A program made the position numbers and the translations under genes. 64,000 nucleotides of DNA from Neobacillus niacini (GTDB lineage: Bacteria; Bacillota; Bacilli; Bacillales; Cytobacillaceae): contig NZ_BAWM01000013.1 in NCBI RefSeq assembly GCF_000759675.1, positions 93,005 to 157,004 on the forward strand. Reading direction: 5' to 3'. The notes below the pieces were generated by a model. That model searched no databases and had not been told where the DNA came from. It saw only the letters and a program-made list of their open reading frames with translations. This document shows positions 17,571 to 26,158 of the stretch, one piece after another (within the stretch, counting starts at the first letter, position 1; each line of letters starts with the position of its first letter).

Positions 17571-18263
17571 TTTTGCAAATACATGATTTCCAATTGTCTT
17601 TACTACTTCACGAGTAGTTATCCATTTATCTGTTGCGATTTCTGGATTATAAAAATAAATGCTATCATTTAAACGATCTTGTCGTGTTAATGCTTCTTCA
17701 ACTGCTCGAATCGCTTCATCTGACGCGGGATTATTTATTTCACCATTTTGGACTGGTGAAAAGGCATAAGCTTTGCCAACAACTTCGTTTATCACTTCTG
17801 TAATGGTATTTGGAAATTCAGGTGAATCAACTCGGTTTAATACAACAGTTGCAACAGCAACTTTTCCTTCATAGGATTCGCCTTTTGCTTCTGCTTCTAC
17901 TAATCTCGCAAATAAGTCTTTCTCTTCATTTGAAATAGATACAGCTGGTGTTTCTGGAGTTTCTATTTCAGGCTCAGTTGTTTGAGGTTCAGAAATTGGT
18001 GTTTCTTCCACATTAGTTTCTGAAGATTCGATAGCTAAGACTTTCGGTTTATATGGAATGAATTCCTTTTCGTCATTGTAATCATTATTTTCTTGTTTCA
18101 TTTCATTCATGATCGGACCAGATGCTTGTCCAATTTCAGAAAGGCTGTCTGCTTTTACAACTTCATACTGGGTAATGGCTTCAACCGTAGAATTGTGTAT
18201 TCCAATAAAAGCAAATGTAGCTACACAAGCTACCGCAACCTTTTTTAAATTAGTGTTTTTCAT
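17568..18263 (-). CDS. SleB/CwlJ-type cell-wall hydrolase
   Basis: 231 residues with a Sec signal peptide (residues 1-28). The C-terminal hydrolase_2 domain runs from about residue 115: KDLFARLVEAEAKGESYEGKVAVATVVLNRVDSPEFPNTITEV, then YAFSPVQNG and AIRAVEEAL. The Glu in the AEAKGE region is the family's putative catalytic residue. Such enzymes are lytic transglycosylase-like and act on spore cortex or vegetative wall. The N-terminal region lacks the usual peptidoglycan-binding repeat; YEVVKADSLSEIGQ looks like a degenerate LysM start. A Glu/Pro/Thr-rich linker follows. Confidence 0.85.
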   Translation of the reverse strand: MKNTNLKKVAVACVATFAFIGIHNSTVEAITQYEVVKADSLSEIGQASGPIMNEMKQENNDYNDEKEFIPYKPKVLAIESSETNVEETPISEPQTTEPEIETPETPAVSISNEEKDLFARLVEAEAKGESYEGKVAVATVVLNRVDSPEFPNTITEVINEVVGKAYAFSPVQNGEINNPASDEAIRAVEEALTRQDRLNDSIYFYNPEIATDKWITTREVVKTIGNHVFAK

Positions 18264-18579
18264 GTGTGCTACCTCCTGATGTTTTGTATGCTATAACACT
18301 AACATGAGCAAACACATGTTATACAGAACGATAACGTTACATTTCTTTATAGTTTGATGAACAACATTACATCTGAAGTGACAATATGACATTATTCCTA
18401 TTTCCCTGTCATATTCGACCCAATTTTACGGTATAGAGGAAAGTTTTGTATAAGCAATATGGAGGAGAGTGAATTTTTAATAATTATTTCTATAATCTAA
18501 TATTTCGGAAATGAAAATAAATGAGCATTGTGATACTATTACCATATTAAATGTATCAATATAATGGAGATGGATTTGC
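18264..18579. other. Divergent intergenic region
   Basis: 316 bp between the SleB-like gene and the MFS gene. Only AT-rich promoter-type sequence is visible. No operator, riboswitch or small gene recognised. Confidence 0.4.
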
Positions 18580-19788
18580 GTGCTAATTTGGAAGCGTAAT
18601 TTGTGGGTGCTTTGGATAGGGGTTTTTTTCGTATCAGCAAGTTTTTCCATGGTTATCCCGTTTTTGCCTATATTCCTACTTCAAATTGGTGTGCATGAAC
18701 ACACAGAAGTTTGGTCAGGTTTGTTGTTTAGTGCTGCTTTTTTCGCAGGAGCGATTGCTTCACCGTTTTGGGGGAGAGTAGCAGATAAATATGGAAGAAA
18801 GCCGTTGTTAATCCGAGCAGGATTAGCTCTTTTTGTTGTCTATACGTTAACAGCTTTTGTAACAAATCCGTATCAGCTGTTAGGTTTACGTATTATGCAA
18901 GGTTTGTTAAGTGGATTCATACCAGGAGCCATCGCCTTAGTTGGTACCAATACACCAAGCAATAAAGTAGGATACGCTCTATCGATGATATCCTCAGCTT
19001 CTGCGTCAGGTGGCATTGTTGGACCGCTGTTAGGAGGGGGAATTGCTTCGTTAGTGGGGAATCGAGTGGCGTTTGGCAGTGCAGGAATGTTCGCGCTCAT
19101 TTCCACACTCCTTGTTATCTTTTGGGTGACGGAAGAAAACTTCACTCCTAGTAAAGAGAAGGGCTCGATAATGAATGATTTTAAAGTCGCAGCGTCAAAT
19201 CGTTCATTAATGCTGGTACTCGCATTAACCGCGATCACATCGGGTTCTGTCATGACCATTGAACCAGTTTTACCATTATATATAGTAGATCTTGGTGGTT
19301 CATCCCAGCATGCTTCGTTACTTGCAGGAATCGTTTTCTCACTTCCTGGTATTGCTAGTGTCATTTTTGCACCTTTGTGGGGAAAATGGGCTGACAAAGT
19401 CGGTTTCCAAAAGGTCTTATTCATCGGGCTAATGGGTGGGGGAATCGGAACCATCGCCCAAATTGTCTTCAGTAATATTTGGGGATTCTCTATTACTCGG
19501 TTCATTTTCGGTATCTTTTTCTGTGCCGTATTCCCTGCATTAAATGGACTAGTTGTAAGGTCAACACCAAAAGAATTCCGCGGGCGAGCGTTTGGTTTAC
19601 ACCAAACCTCTAATCAAATAGGCGGGATGATTGGACCGATTATTGGAGGAATCCTTGGTGGTATTTTTCCGGTTCAAACGGTGTTTGTTGTTACAGGTTT
19701 CTTACTCCTAGCCGCAACAGGTATGGCTTATTTGCACGCAAATGACTTAAATCGCGATTTTAAAACAAAAGTCGTTTCTGAAAAGTAA
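18580..19788 (+). CDS. MFS multidrug-type efflux transporter (12 TM)
   Basis: 402 residues from the GTG at 18580 (GGAGATGG SD). Twelve hydrophobic helices are visible. MFS motif A is GRVADKYGRKPLLI (loop 2-3), and the antiporter motif C is ASASGGIVGPLLGGGIASLVG in helix 5. The second half repeats motif A as PLWGKWADKVGFQKVL. This places it in the DHA1 drug:H+ antiporter family. No TetR or MarR regulator is adjacent. The substrate is unknown. Confidence 0.9.
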   Translation: MLIWKRNLWVLWIGVFFVSASFSMVIPFLPIFLLQIGVHEHTEVWSGLLFSAAFFAGAIASPFWGRVADKYGRKPLLIRAGLALFVVYTLTAFVTNPYQLLGLRIMQGLLSGFIPGAIALVGTNTPSNKVGYALSMISSASASGGIVGPLLGGGIASLVGNRVAFGSAGMFALISTLLVIFWVTEENFTPSKEKGSIMNDFKVAASNRSLMLVLALTAITSGSVMTIEPVLPLYIVDLGGSSQHASLLAGIVFSLPGIASVIFAPLWGKWADKVGFQKVLFIGLMGGGIGTIAQIVFSNIWGFSITRFIFGIFFCAVFPALNGLVVRSTPKEFRGRAFGLHQTSNQIGGMIGPIIGGILGGIFPVQTVFVVTGFLLLAATGMAYLHANDLNRDFKTKVVSEK

Positions 19789-19790
19789 CA

Positions 19791-20261
19791 TTAAAAAGGA
19801 TATAAATAGTATGTAATTAAGCCAACCATGATTCCCGTAATAGCTCCAAAAAAGACTTCTGTTGGTTGATGACCTAATAATTCTTTTAGTTTTTCTCTAG
19901 ACTCCGGTTTCTTTAAATTGGGGTCTTTTAGCGTTTCAATCAGACTGTTAAAATCAGCTAACAATGTGTTTAGTATTTCCGCATGATAACCAGCATGCCT
20001 TCGAACACCCATCGCATCGTGCATAACGATCGCGGATACCACAACGCAAATAGCAAACTCATTTGACATAAAACCTGACATTAATCCAATTACTGTAGTC
20101 AATGAAACAATCATTGCAGTATGTGAACTCGGCATTCCGCCAGTGCTAAACATCAAATTCCATCTTAATTCCTTTGATGCTAAAAAATGTATCGGTATTT
20201 TTACGAATTGGGCAATGAACATCCCTAAAAATGCAGCTAATATCGGACAGGATAAAAACAT
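19791..20261 (-). CDS. yuiD: Divergent PAP2-family membrane protein
   Basis: 156 residues from the ATG at 20261, eight bases after AAGGAGGT; the longer frame from 20285 contains the SD. Pattern: QFVKIPIHFLASKELRWNLMFSTGGMPSSHTAMIVSLTTVIGL, then VMHDAMGVRRHAGYHAEILNTL. The SGGMPSSHT and GVRRHAG blocks are the phosphatase-like motifs of the YuiD family. Four to five helices. Presumed membrane lipid or pyrophosphate phosphatase; the activity is not proven. Convergent with the MFS gene, with only 2 bp between the stop codons. Confidence 0.85.
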   Translation of the reverse strand: MFLSCPILAAFLGMFIAQFVKIPIHFLASKELRWNLMFSTGGMPSSHTAMIVSLTTVIGLMSGFMSNEFAICVVVSAIVMHDAMGVRRHAGYHAEILNTLLADFNSLIETLKDPNLKKPESREKLKELLGHQPTEVFFGAITGIMVGLITYYLYPF

Positions 20262-20387
20262 TATAACCACCTCCTTATTTATCATATCAAAAAGAAACCC
20301 TAAATAACCGGAAGATTTTTAAAGAAAATGGAAGTATTGTGATAATATATGTATTGGATAAACCTAGGGTTTGGAGATGTAAAATAA

Positions 20388-20921
20388 ATGATTATAATAC
20401 GGCAAGAACAGCCAACAGATTATAGAAATACAGAAAATGTTGTAAAAAACGCATTTTCAACTGTTGAGATTAGTGATAAAAAAGAGCATGAACTCGTGTC
20501 TCGTTTGCGGAAATCAGAAGCATTTATTCCTGAGTTATCTTTCGTTGCCGTTAGTGAAGATACCAATGAAATCTTGGCTCATATACTATTAACTAAAATC
20601 AAAATCAAAAATGACCACCTCTCTGTGGAATCACTTGCTTTGGCTCCTGTTTCTGTATTGCCTGAGTATCAAAATAAGGGCATCGGAAAATCATTAATTC
20701 TAGAATCTTTGAAGATAGCGAAGGCAGTCGGCTACCAATCGGTTGTGGTCCTAGGACACCCGGATTATTATCCAAAATTCGGGTTCAAACCAACATCACA
20801 GTGGGGAATTCGACTACCTTTTGACGTATCAGAAAAATATTTCATGGCATTAGAGCTGGAAGATCGTGCTCTTGAGAATGTTGATGGAATCGTTGAATAC
20901 TCACGTGCATTTTTTGAATAA
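20388..20921 (+). CDS. GNAT-family N-acetyltransferase (YhbS-like)
   Basis: 177 residues; ATG with TTTGGAGATG SD. Acetyl-CoA motif: LAPVSVLPEYQNKGIGKSLILESLKIAKAVGYQSVVVLGHPDYYPKFGF, which is highly typical of YhbS-type proteins, including the GHPxYYPxFGF signature. In E. coli, YhbS-like proteins act on lipids or proteins; the Bacillus role is unknown. It stands alone with its own terminator. Confidence 0.9.
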   Translation: MIIIRQEQPTDYRNTENVVKNAFSTVEISDKKEHELVSRLRKSEAFIPELSFVAVSEDTNEILAHILLTKIKIKNDHLSVESLALAPVSVLPEYQNKGIGKSLILESLKIAKAVGYQSVVVLGHPDYYPKFGFKPTSQWGIRLPFDVSEKYFMALELEDRALENVDGIVEYSRAFFE

Positions 20922-20929
20922 AAATAAAG

Positions 20930-20968
20930 AAGTAAGAGTGGCTACATGGTCACTCTTACTTTTTTTTG
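20930..20968 (+). terminator. Terminator after the YhbS-like gene
   Basis: Stem AAGTAAGAGTG / CACTCTTACTT with a 10-base loop, then eight T residues. Confidence 0.88.
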
Positions 20969-21059
20969 TGAATTCTTGTCTAGGCTTGAACAGCCAAGAA
21001 GAGATCGTGCCTGAAGAAGTAGTTGAAGCAAGATTAGGTAACAATCCCGGCAGGATTCT

Positions 21060-21317
21060 CTAACTAAATGATTCTATAGTTTCTATTATTTTTTTTAGTG
21101 CTTCACGATCGTCGGAACCAGATGCTTCTAAATTAATTTCTGCATTGTTGGGGATGGCTAGAGATAAAACGCCCATTATTGATTTACAATTAACTTTATG
21201 TCCATTGTAGGTAAGATAAATATCAGATTCAAATTGAGAAGATACCTGGACCAATTGGTTAATCGCACGACTGTCTAAACCAGCATTGCTTTTAAGCTGA
21301 ATTGTCTTAAGTACCAT
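21060..21317 (-). CDS. HPr/Crh-like phosphocarrier-fold protein lacking the catalytic His15
   Basis: 85 residues, full HPr length. The Ser46 region is conserved (VNCKSIMGVLSLAIP, with Ser at residue 46), as is Arg17. The residue aligned with the PTS phospho-acceptor His15 is Asp (GLDSRA at 13-18). It therefore cannot carry phosphate from enzyme I. In B. subtilis, Crh has Gln15 and keeps Ser46, and P-Ser46-Crh is a CcpA co-repressor. This protein could act like Crh as an HPr-kinase substrate. It is not in a ptsHI or hprK context here. Confidence 0.85.
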   Translation of the reverse strand: MVLKTIQLKSNAGLDSRAINQLVQVSSQFESDIYLTYNGHKVNCKSIMGVLSLAIPNNAEINLEASGSDDREALKKIIETIESFS

Positions 21318-21415
21318 TTGAGGAAATCCTCCTTATCATTCTGATTAAATTACATTCTTTTATGTATGAAAGATAATATTGAAATATGATTCATTTCATT
21401 TTTTTTAAAATGATT

Positions 21416-21532
21416 GTGACCGAACTTCGGAAATAAAAGTGGACATGGTCACTCCAAGCGGTCTGGAGTGACCGAAAACCAAACCTAAAAGCAAAAACGG
21501 TCACTCCAGCATTAACCTGGGGTGACCGTTTC
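21416..21532. repeat. 52-bp-period array of GGTCACTCCA/TGGAGTGACC inverted repeats
   Basis: Perfect 27-bp inverted repeat at 21447-21473 (10-base arms, 7-base loop). After a 25-bp spacer comes a second one at 21499-21527 (arms GGTCACTCCAG / CTGGGGTGACC). A half unit (GTGACCG) lies at 21416, 52 bp before the equivalent point of the first. The arms match those of the array near 5.5 kb. The second hairpin is followed by a T-rich stretch and could also act as a terminator. Confidence 0.85.
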
Positions 21533-21541
21533 TTGTTTAAC

Positions 21542-21784
21542 TTATATTTCTAGAATTTTTTCTAATTTTTCTTGGTCAAAGCCGAAAACAACCTCTGATC
21601 CATTTTCATCCTCTATTACAGTAGCAGGTGTCGCTGATGCACCTAATCCTACAATTTCATCTAGGTATTGAGGATTTTCTCTGATATTTTTCTCTTCAAA
21701 ATCAATACCATTATCTTTTAACCAGAGTTTTTCAGCTGTACACGGACCACAACCTTCTTGTGTGTATATCACTACCTTGCGCAT
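21542..21784 (-). CDS. Glutaredoxin-family protein
   Basis: 80 residues; ATG with AGGAGGA SD. Thioredoxin-fold redox motif CGPC at residues 12-15 after VVIYTQEG, and the cis-Pro in SATPATVI. Length and the NIRENPQYLDEI segment match NrdH/YruB-like small glutaredoxins of Bacilli. Likely reduced by thioredoxin reductase or bacillithiol. Stands alone between a repeat array and the Tet-like GTPase. Confidence 0.87.
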   Translation of the reverse strand: MRKVVIYTQEGCGPCTAEKLWLKDNGIDFEEKNIRENPQYLDEIVGLGASATPATVIEDENGSEVVFGFDQEKLEKILEI

Positions 21785-21877
21785 TTATATTCCTCCTTTG
21801 TTCAACATACTTACATCTTAAACCATTTCATTTAATAAAGTCTCATGTCATGCTTCCATTTATAAGTGAATAGTAAA

Positions 21878-23821
21878 TTACAAGCAATGCATTTCAGCTT
21901 CTGCTTGGTCCCAAGGGACAGAGTAGCCTTTCCCTTTAGAACAAAAAATCGAAGAAGAAGTATACTCCGGGTCAGCGTCCTTATTATAGTTGATCTTTTC
22001 TATGACCTCATGTGGATTATGACAAGGGTAATATCCTCCGAATACAAGATTCATTGTGCCTTTTCCTTGCGTAATCGCTGCAAATTCAGAACCGTAGTAC
22101 ATAAATGTTGCCACTGGTACTTTTCCGGTAATTACAGCTTTGGTACCTGATGTATTAGGTGTTTCAAAGCTGCCATGAGCATTTTGGATATCCGTCATAA
22201 TTTTCCCTAAGTGGTCAACTTCTATTTTAATTGTAAAATAATAAAAAGGTTCAAGCAGGATGTTGGTTGTTTTTTCTAAGCCCTGCCGCAATGCACGGAA
22301 AGCAGCTTCGCGGAAGTCCCCGCCAGAAGTATGTTTATTATGTGCACGTCCAGTTAATAAGGTGATTTTTAAATCTGTTAGAGGTGAGCCTGTTAGGATG
22401 CCATGGTGATCTCGTTCAAATAGATGCGTTCGGATGACGTTGTGTGTCCCCACTGGAAGATGATCTGTTTGGCATACACTTTCAAAGGATATTCCGCTAT
22501 TCCTTTGTGCTGGAACTAACTTCAAATGAACCTCTGCATAATGACCTAAAGGTTCAAAATGACCGCAGCCATTGACCTCTGAACCAATGGTTTCTTTATA
22601 TAGAATTTCCGGCTCACCAAATGAGACGTCCATAAGAAAGCGATCCTTAACAATTTGCTTTAACACTTCTAGTTGAATGATTCCCATTACTTGAATATGA
22701 ATTTCCTGAGTACGTTCCTCCCAGGTTAGATTTAATGAAGGATCTTCGGCATCTAGTCTCTTAAAATAACGCAATACATCTTTCACATTTAGGCTCGAAT
22801 CAAAAATCACTTTAGATTTAAGGGCAGATATCATTTCGTATACAGCAAGTATTTTTAATGTGCCTAAACCGTCTCCAGCAGAAGCATTTGATAGTCCGGT
22901 TACAGCAAAAATATCACCCGCTGAAACCAAATCGACAGCTTTGAATTTATTTCCATTGTAAACCCGAATTTGTGTTATTTTTTCACTTTGGTTATCACCA
23001 TAACTGATTTCGTCCCGTACCTTTAACGTTCCGCTTAGGGCTTTGATAAAAGTTATTCTTGTCCCTTTTTCATCATAACGTATTTTATAGACACGGCCAG
23101 AAAATGGGGCACCACGTTCATAATTGGTGGTGGTCAATAGGTCTAATTTTTCAAGGAAGCTATCGACACCAATATCGTGTAAGGCACAGCCACTAACACA
23201 AGGGAATAGGTGGTTTTCATTAAACAAGTCTGTCATTGTGTCCAGCCACAAATCGTACTGGTAACCTGACTCCATGTACATCTCCAAGAGTGATTCATTC
23301 CGTTCAGCAATAAACTCAACTAAGTCCTCATTCATTTCACCCTGTTTGAGAGTTGAGGAAATATCACAAACATCATTCGTTAAATTTACACGAATCTCTT
23401 CAATTACCCTGTCAGGGTCTGCGCCAATTCGGTCAATTTTGTTAATGAAAAAGAATGTTGGTACCTGGTACTTTTGTAAAAGGTTCCAGACTGTTTCCGT
23501 ATGTCCTTCGACACCCTCGACAGCACTCACAATCAGAATGGCATAATCCATTACCTGAATAGCTCGTTCCATTTCGGGAGAAAAATCGACGTGACCTGGA
23601 GTATCGATTAAATAATAGTGAGATTGATTATAAGAGAATGCAGCCTGCTTAGCAAATACAGTTATACCTCTTTGTTTTTCGATATCATGATTATCAAGGA
23701 AGGTGTCCTTGTGGTCGACACGTCCTCTTTGTTTGATTGTTTTCGTATGATAAAGCAGTTGTTCTGCTAATGTGGTTTTTCCCGCATCCACATGCGCAAA
23801 CATTCCTATCGTTTTCTTCAT
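21878..23821 (-). CDS. Tet(M)-like, EF-G-related GTPase
   Basis: 647 residues, the usual length of ribosomal-protection proteins. G1 AHVDAGKTT (residues 9-17), G2 RGITVFAK, G3 DTPGHVDF, G4 NKIDRIG and G5 SGCALHDIG are present. Domain II, III, IV and V segments follow in order, with an EF-G-like C-terminus ending FCSKGKGYSVPWDQAEAEMHCL. Chromosomal homologues occur in many Bacilli. It could release tetracycline from ribosomes, but resistance is not shown by sequence, and other ribosome-rescue roles are possible. No leader-peptide attenuator was recognised upstream. Confidence 0.85.
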   Translation of the reverse strand: MKKTIGMFAHVDAGKTTLAEQLLYHTKTIKQRGRVDHKDTFLDNHDIEKQRGITVFAKQAAFSYNQSHYYLIDTPGHVDFSPEMERAIQVMDYAILIVSAVEGVEGHTETVWNLLQKYQVPTFFFINKIDRIGADPDRVIEEIRVNLTNDVCDISSTLKQGEMNEDLVEFIAERNESLLEMYMESGYQYDLWLDTMTDLFNENHLFPCVSGCALHDIGVDSFLEKLDLLTTTNYERGAPFSGRVYKIRYDEKGTRITFIKALSGTLKVRDEISYGDNQSEKITQIRVYNGNKFKAVDLVSAGDIFAVTGLSNASAGDGLGTLKILAVYEMISALKSKVIFDSSLNVKDVLRYFKRLDAEDPSLNLTWEERTQEIHIQVMGIIQLEVLKQIVKDRFLMDVSFGEPEILYKETIGSEVNGCGHFEPLGHYAEVHLKLVPAQRNSGISFESVCQTDHLPVGTHNVIRTHLFERDHHGILTGSPLTDLKITLLTGRAHNKHTSGGDFREAAFRALRQGLEKTTNILLEPFYYFTIKIEVDHLGKIMTDIQNAHGSFETPNTSGTKAVITGKVPVATFMYYGSEFAAITQGKGTMNLVFGGYYPCHNPHEVIEKINYNKDADPEYTSSSIFCSKGKGYSVPWDQAEAEMHCL

Positions 23822-24142
23822 TTAGACACCTCTATGATCCTTGCCATTCAATAGTTGATAACGATTATTATATCACCATCGTTGAAAGAAGTTAGCTGAA
23901 AAAGGTTATTTAATCCATAAAGCACATTGATATCACTACACTAGCGTTTGCTAGCACATTGATATCATTGATAAAAATCACTTATTCCTAAATCTACCAT
24001 ATGACTTGGACAACTTTTACCATATATCTATTAACTAATATGTTTAAGATTCATATATTCACATGCGTGACATACATATACAGTAGGAAGACATGCAATA
24101 GTATTTATCTAAAACTAATGAAAAGGAGATAAGCACAAGGGA

Positions 24143-24865
24143 ATGGAGTTCTTACGTGAAATCATAGCGAATTATGGGTCATTTTTATCATTGGACGCCT
24201 TAGGTAAAGTATTAACAGATCCTGCTAGTTGGGGTGTTATCGGTACTTTAGTGATTTTAGAAGGACTGTTATCGGCCGATAATGCGTTAGTTCTTGCTGT
24301 TCTAGTTAAACACTTGCCAGAAGAACAACGAAAGAAAGCACTATTCTACGGCATTATTGGAGCTTATCTATTCCGAGTGGTAGCCATTGGAATAGGTGTT
24401 TCTTTAGTCAATATCGGTTGGATTAAAATTGTTGGAGGTCACTATCTTCTTTGGATTGTCCTTCAAAATTTCATGAGGAAAAAAGAAGGCGACGAAGAGA
24501 TTCAAACGAAGAAAGTGGGTTTTTGGACCACGGTTTTAACCGTAGAGCTAATGGATATTGCTTTTAGTATTGATAGTGTGATCGCAGCATTTGGTGTGTC
24601 TAATCAAGTATGGGTACTCTTTTTAGGTGGAATCCTAGGTATCTTAATGATGCGGGGAGTAGCCCAATTATTCCTAGCCCTGATTGAACGAGTACCTGAG
24701 TTTGAAACCACTGCATTTGTCTTAATCGGCATTATTGGTTTAAGAATGATTTCTGCAGCCTTTGGTTTCCAAATGGACGAAGTTATCTTTTTTAGTATTT
24801 TAATTGGAATCTTTTTTGGGACATTCCTTGTACATTTTTTAAAAGGGAAGGTTGCAACTAAGTAA
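24143..24865 (+). CDS. TerC-family membrane protein (second paralogue)
   Basis: 240 residues. Same family blocks as the gene at 11433: ILEGLLSADNALVLAVLVKHLPEEQRKKA and ELMDIAFSIDSVIAAFGVS, each with paired acidic residues, over seven helices. The best SD (AGGAGAT) lies 13 bases before the ATG at 24143, an unusually long spacing. B. subtilis TerC members move Mn2+ outward. A yybP-ykoY riboswitch was not recognised in the 320 bp upstream. A terminator follows. Confidence 0.87.
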   Translation: MEFLREIIANYGSFLSLDALGKVLTDPASWGVIGTLVILEGLLSADNALVLAVLVKHLPEEQRKKALFYGIIGAYLFRVVAIGIGVSLVNIGWIKIVGGHYLLWIVLQNFMRKKEGDEEIQTKKVGFWTTVLTVELMDIAFSIDSVIAAFGVSNQVWVLFLGGILGILMMRGVAQLFLALIERVPEFETTAFVLIGIIGLRMISAAFGFQMDEVIFFSILIGIFFGTFLVHFLKGKVATK

Positions 24866-24908
24866 AAAGTAGGTTCTGCTGTAAATCGTAAACTTATAAA
24901 ATGTAAAG

Positions 24909-24953
24909 AAAATGACTATCAAATTGATTGATAATTTGATAGTCATTTTTTAT
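24909..24953 (+). terminator. Terminator after the second terC-like gene
   Basis: Stem AAAATGACTATCAAATT / AATTTGATAGTCATTTT with a 7-base loop and T tract. Confidence 0.9.
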
Positions 24954-25213
24954 TGGTATGACCTCGGGTACAGTAAATAAAAGTGCTAGTCATATAAATT
25001 TGCATTCCAATTGTCCTTGGCGCTTTGAATTTTCAATATCAATCTCTCCCTTTTTTAAAAATTTGTAGACATGAAGTATGCTCTATTATCCTGTAAATAA
25101 AATATAAATGATAATACTCAACATTAAATAAAATAGTTTTCTAAATTATTATAAAATAAGTTAATATAAATAAGTTGTTATATACACTTTTTGTCATTTA
25201 AGGGGGAAGGTTC
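24954..25213. other. AT-rich intergenic region
   Basis: About 260 bp upstream of the aminopeptidase gene. Very AT-rich; carries the promoter, but no motif is readable with confidence and no small ORF is convincing. Confidence 0.35.
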
Positions 25214-26092
25214 ATGCGTGAAGAGGGATACATAGAGGTAACAGGCGGGAGAGTTTGGTACCAAAAGTTTAATAAAAATTCTACAGGAACTCCTGTCATC
25301 ATTTTGCATGGAGGTCCAGGATCATCGAGTTACTCATTAGAAGGCTTACAGGAACTCCAAGTAGATAGACCCGTTATTTTATACGATCAATTAGGCTGTG
25401 GAAGGTCAGATCGTCCAAGTGACAACTCTCTATGGAATATTGATCGATTTGTTGAAGAGCTGGCACAGGTAAGAAAAGCTTTAAATTTAGATGAAGTACA
25501 TATTTTAGGCCATTCATGGGGTACAACCCTAGCTGCCGCTTATTGTTTAACCAAACCAAGCGGAATAAAGAGTGTTATTTTTTCAAGTCCATGTCTAAGT
25601 GCGCCGCGTTGGGAACAAGATCAGATTGAAAATCTTAAAAAACTTCCTATAGAAATTCAAGAAACAATCAAAGAATGTGAAGAAAATGGAACGACTGATT
25701 CAGAGGAATTCAAAGTTGCCATTAAGGAATTTAACAAAGTGTTTGTTTGTCGCGTAGAGACAGAACCTGACCCTGAATGGGTTAAAAAGGGAGCTGGATA
25801 TCGAAATCCTGAAATATACAATATAATGTGGGGGCCATCTGAGTTCAGTGTAAAAGGAAATTTAAAATCATTTGATTGTACTGCTCGACTGAGTGAAATC
25901 TGTTGTCCAACTTTATTTACATGTGGAAGATATGATGAAGCTACACCTGAATCTACAGAGTACTTTAGCAGCCTTGTACCAAATGGGAAATTTCATGTTT
26001 TCGAGAACAGTGCTCATTTGCCATATTTTGAAGAACAAGATGAGTTTTTACAAGTTGTAGGAAATTTTTTAAAGTCAATTGATCTTGATTAA
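25214..26092 (+). CDS. Proline iminopeptidase-family alpha/beta hydrolase
   Basis: 292 residues; ATG with AGGGGGAAGG SD. Oxyanion block LHGGPGSSSYSL (residues about 33-44), nucleophile elbow GHSWGT near residue 100, acid in GRYDEATP, catalytic His near residue 267 in ENSAHLPYFEE. These are the marks of the S33 proline iminopeptidase family, which cleaves N-terminal proline from peptides. Other S33 members hydrolyse amino-acid amides, so the substrate is not certain. Monocistronic; shares a bidirectional terminator with the next gene. Confidence 0.87.
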   Translation: MREEGYIEVTGGRVWYQKFNKNSTGTPVIILHGGPGSSSYSLEGLQELQVDRPVILYDQLGCGRSDRPSDNSLWNIDRFVEELAQVRKALNLDEVHILGHSWGTTLAAAYCLTKPSGIKSVIFSSPCLSAPRWEQDQIENLKKLPIEIQETIKECEENGTTDSEEFKVAIKEFNKVFVCRVETEPDPEWVKKGAGYRNPEIYNIMWGPSEFSVKGNLKSFDCTARLSEICCPTLFTCGRYDEATPESTEYFSSLVPNGKFHVFENSAHLPYFEEQDEFLQVVGNFLKSIDLD

Positions 26093-26100
26093 TCTCTTAA

Positions 26101-26133
26101 AAAAATCCACCAATATGAATGGTGGATTTTTTT
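26101..26133. terminator. Bidirectional terminator
   Basis: Stem AAAAATCCACC / GGTGGATTTTT; lies between converging genes with A and T tracts on either side. Confidence 0.88.
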
Positions 26134-26158
26134 AACTCAATTTCTAATTTACTAACTA

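Noticed and set aside
18873..19505. 210-aa minus-strand ORF inside the MFS gene
   Set aside because: Antisense shadow of a well-supported 12-helix transporter; no SD or domain.
20866..21063. 65-aa ORF at the end of the YhbS-like gene
   Set aside because: Overlaps the acetyltransferase in another frame and runs through its terminator; not a gene.
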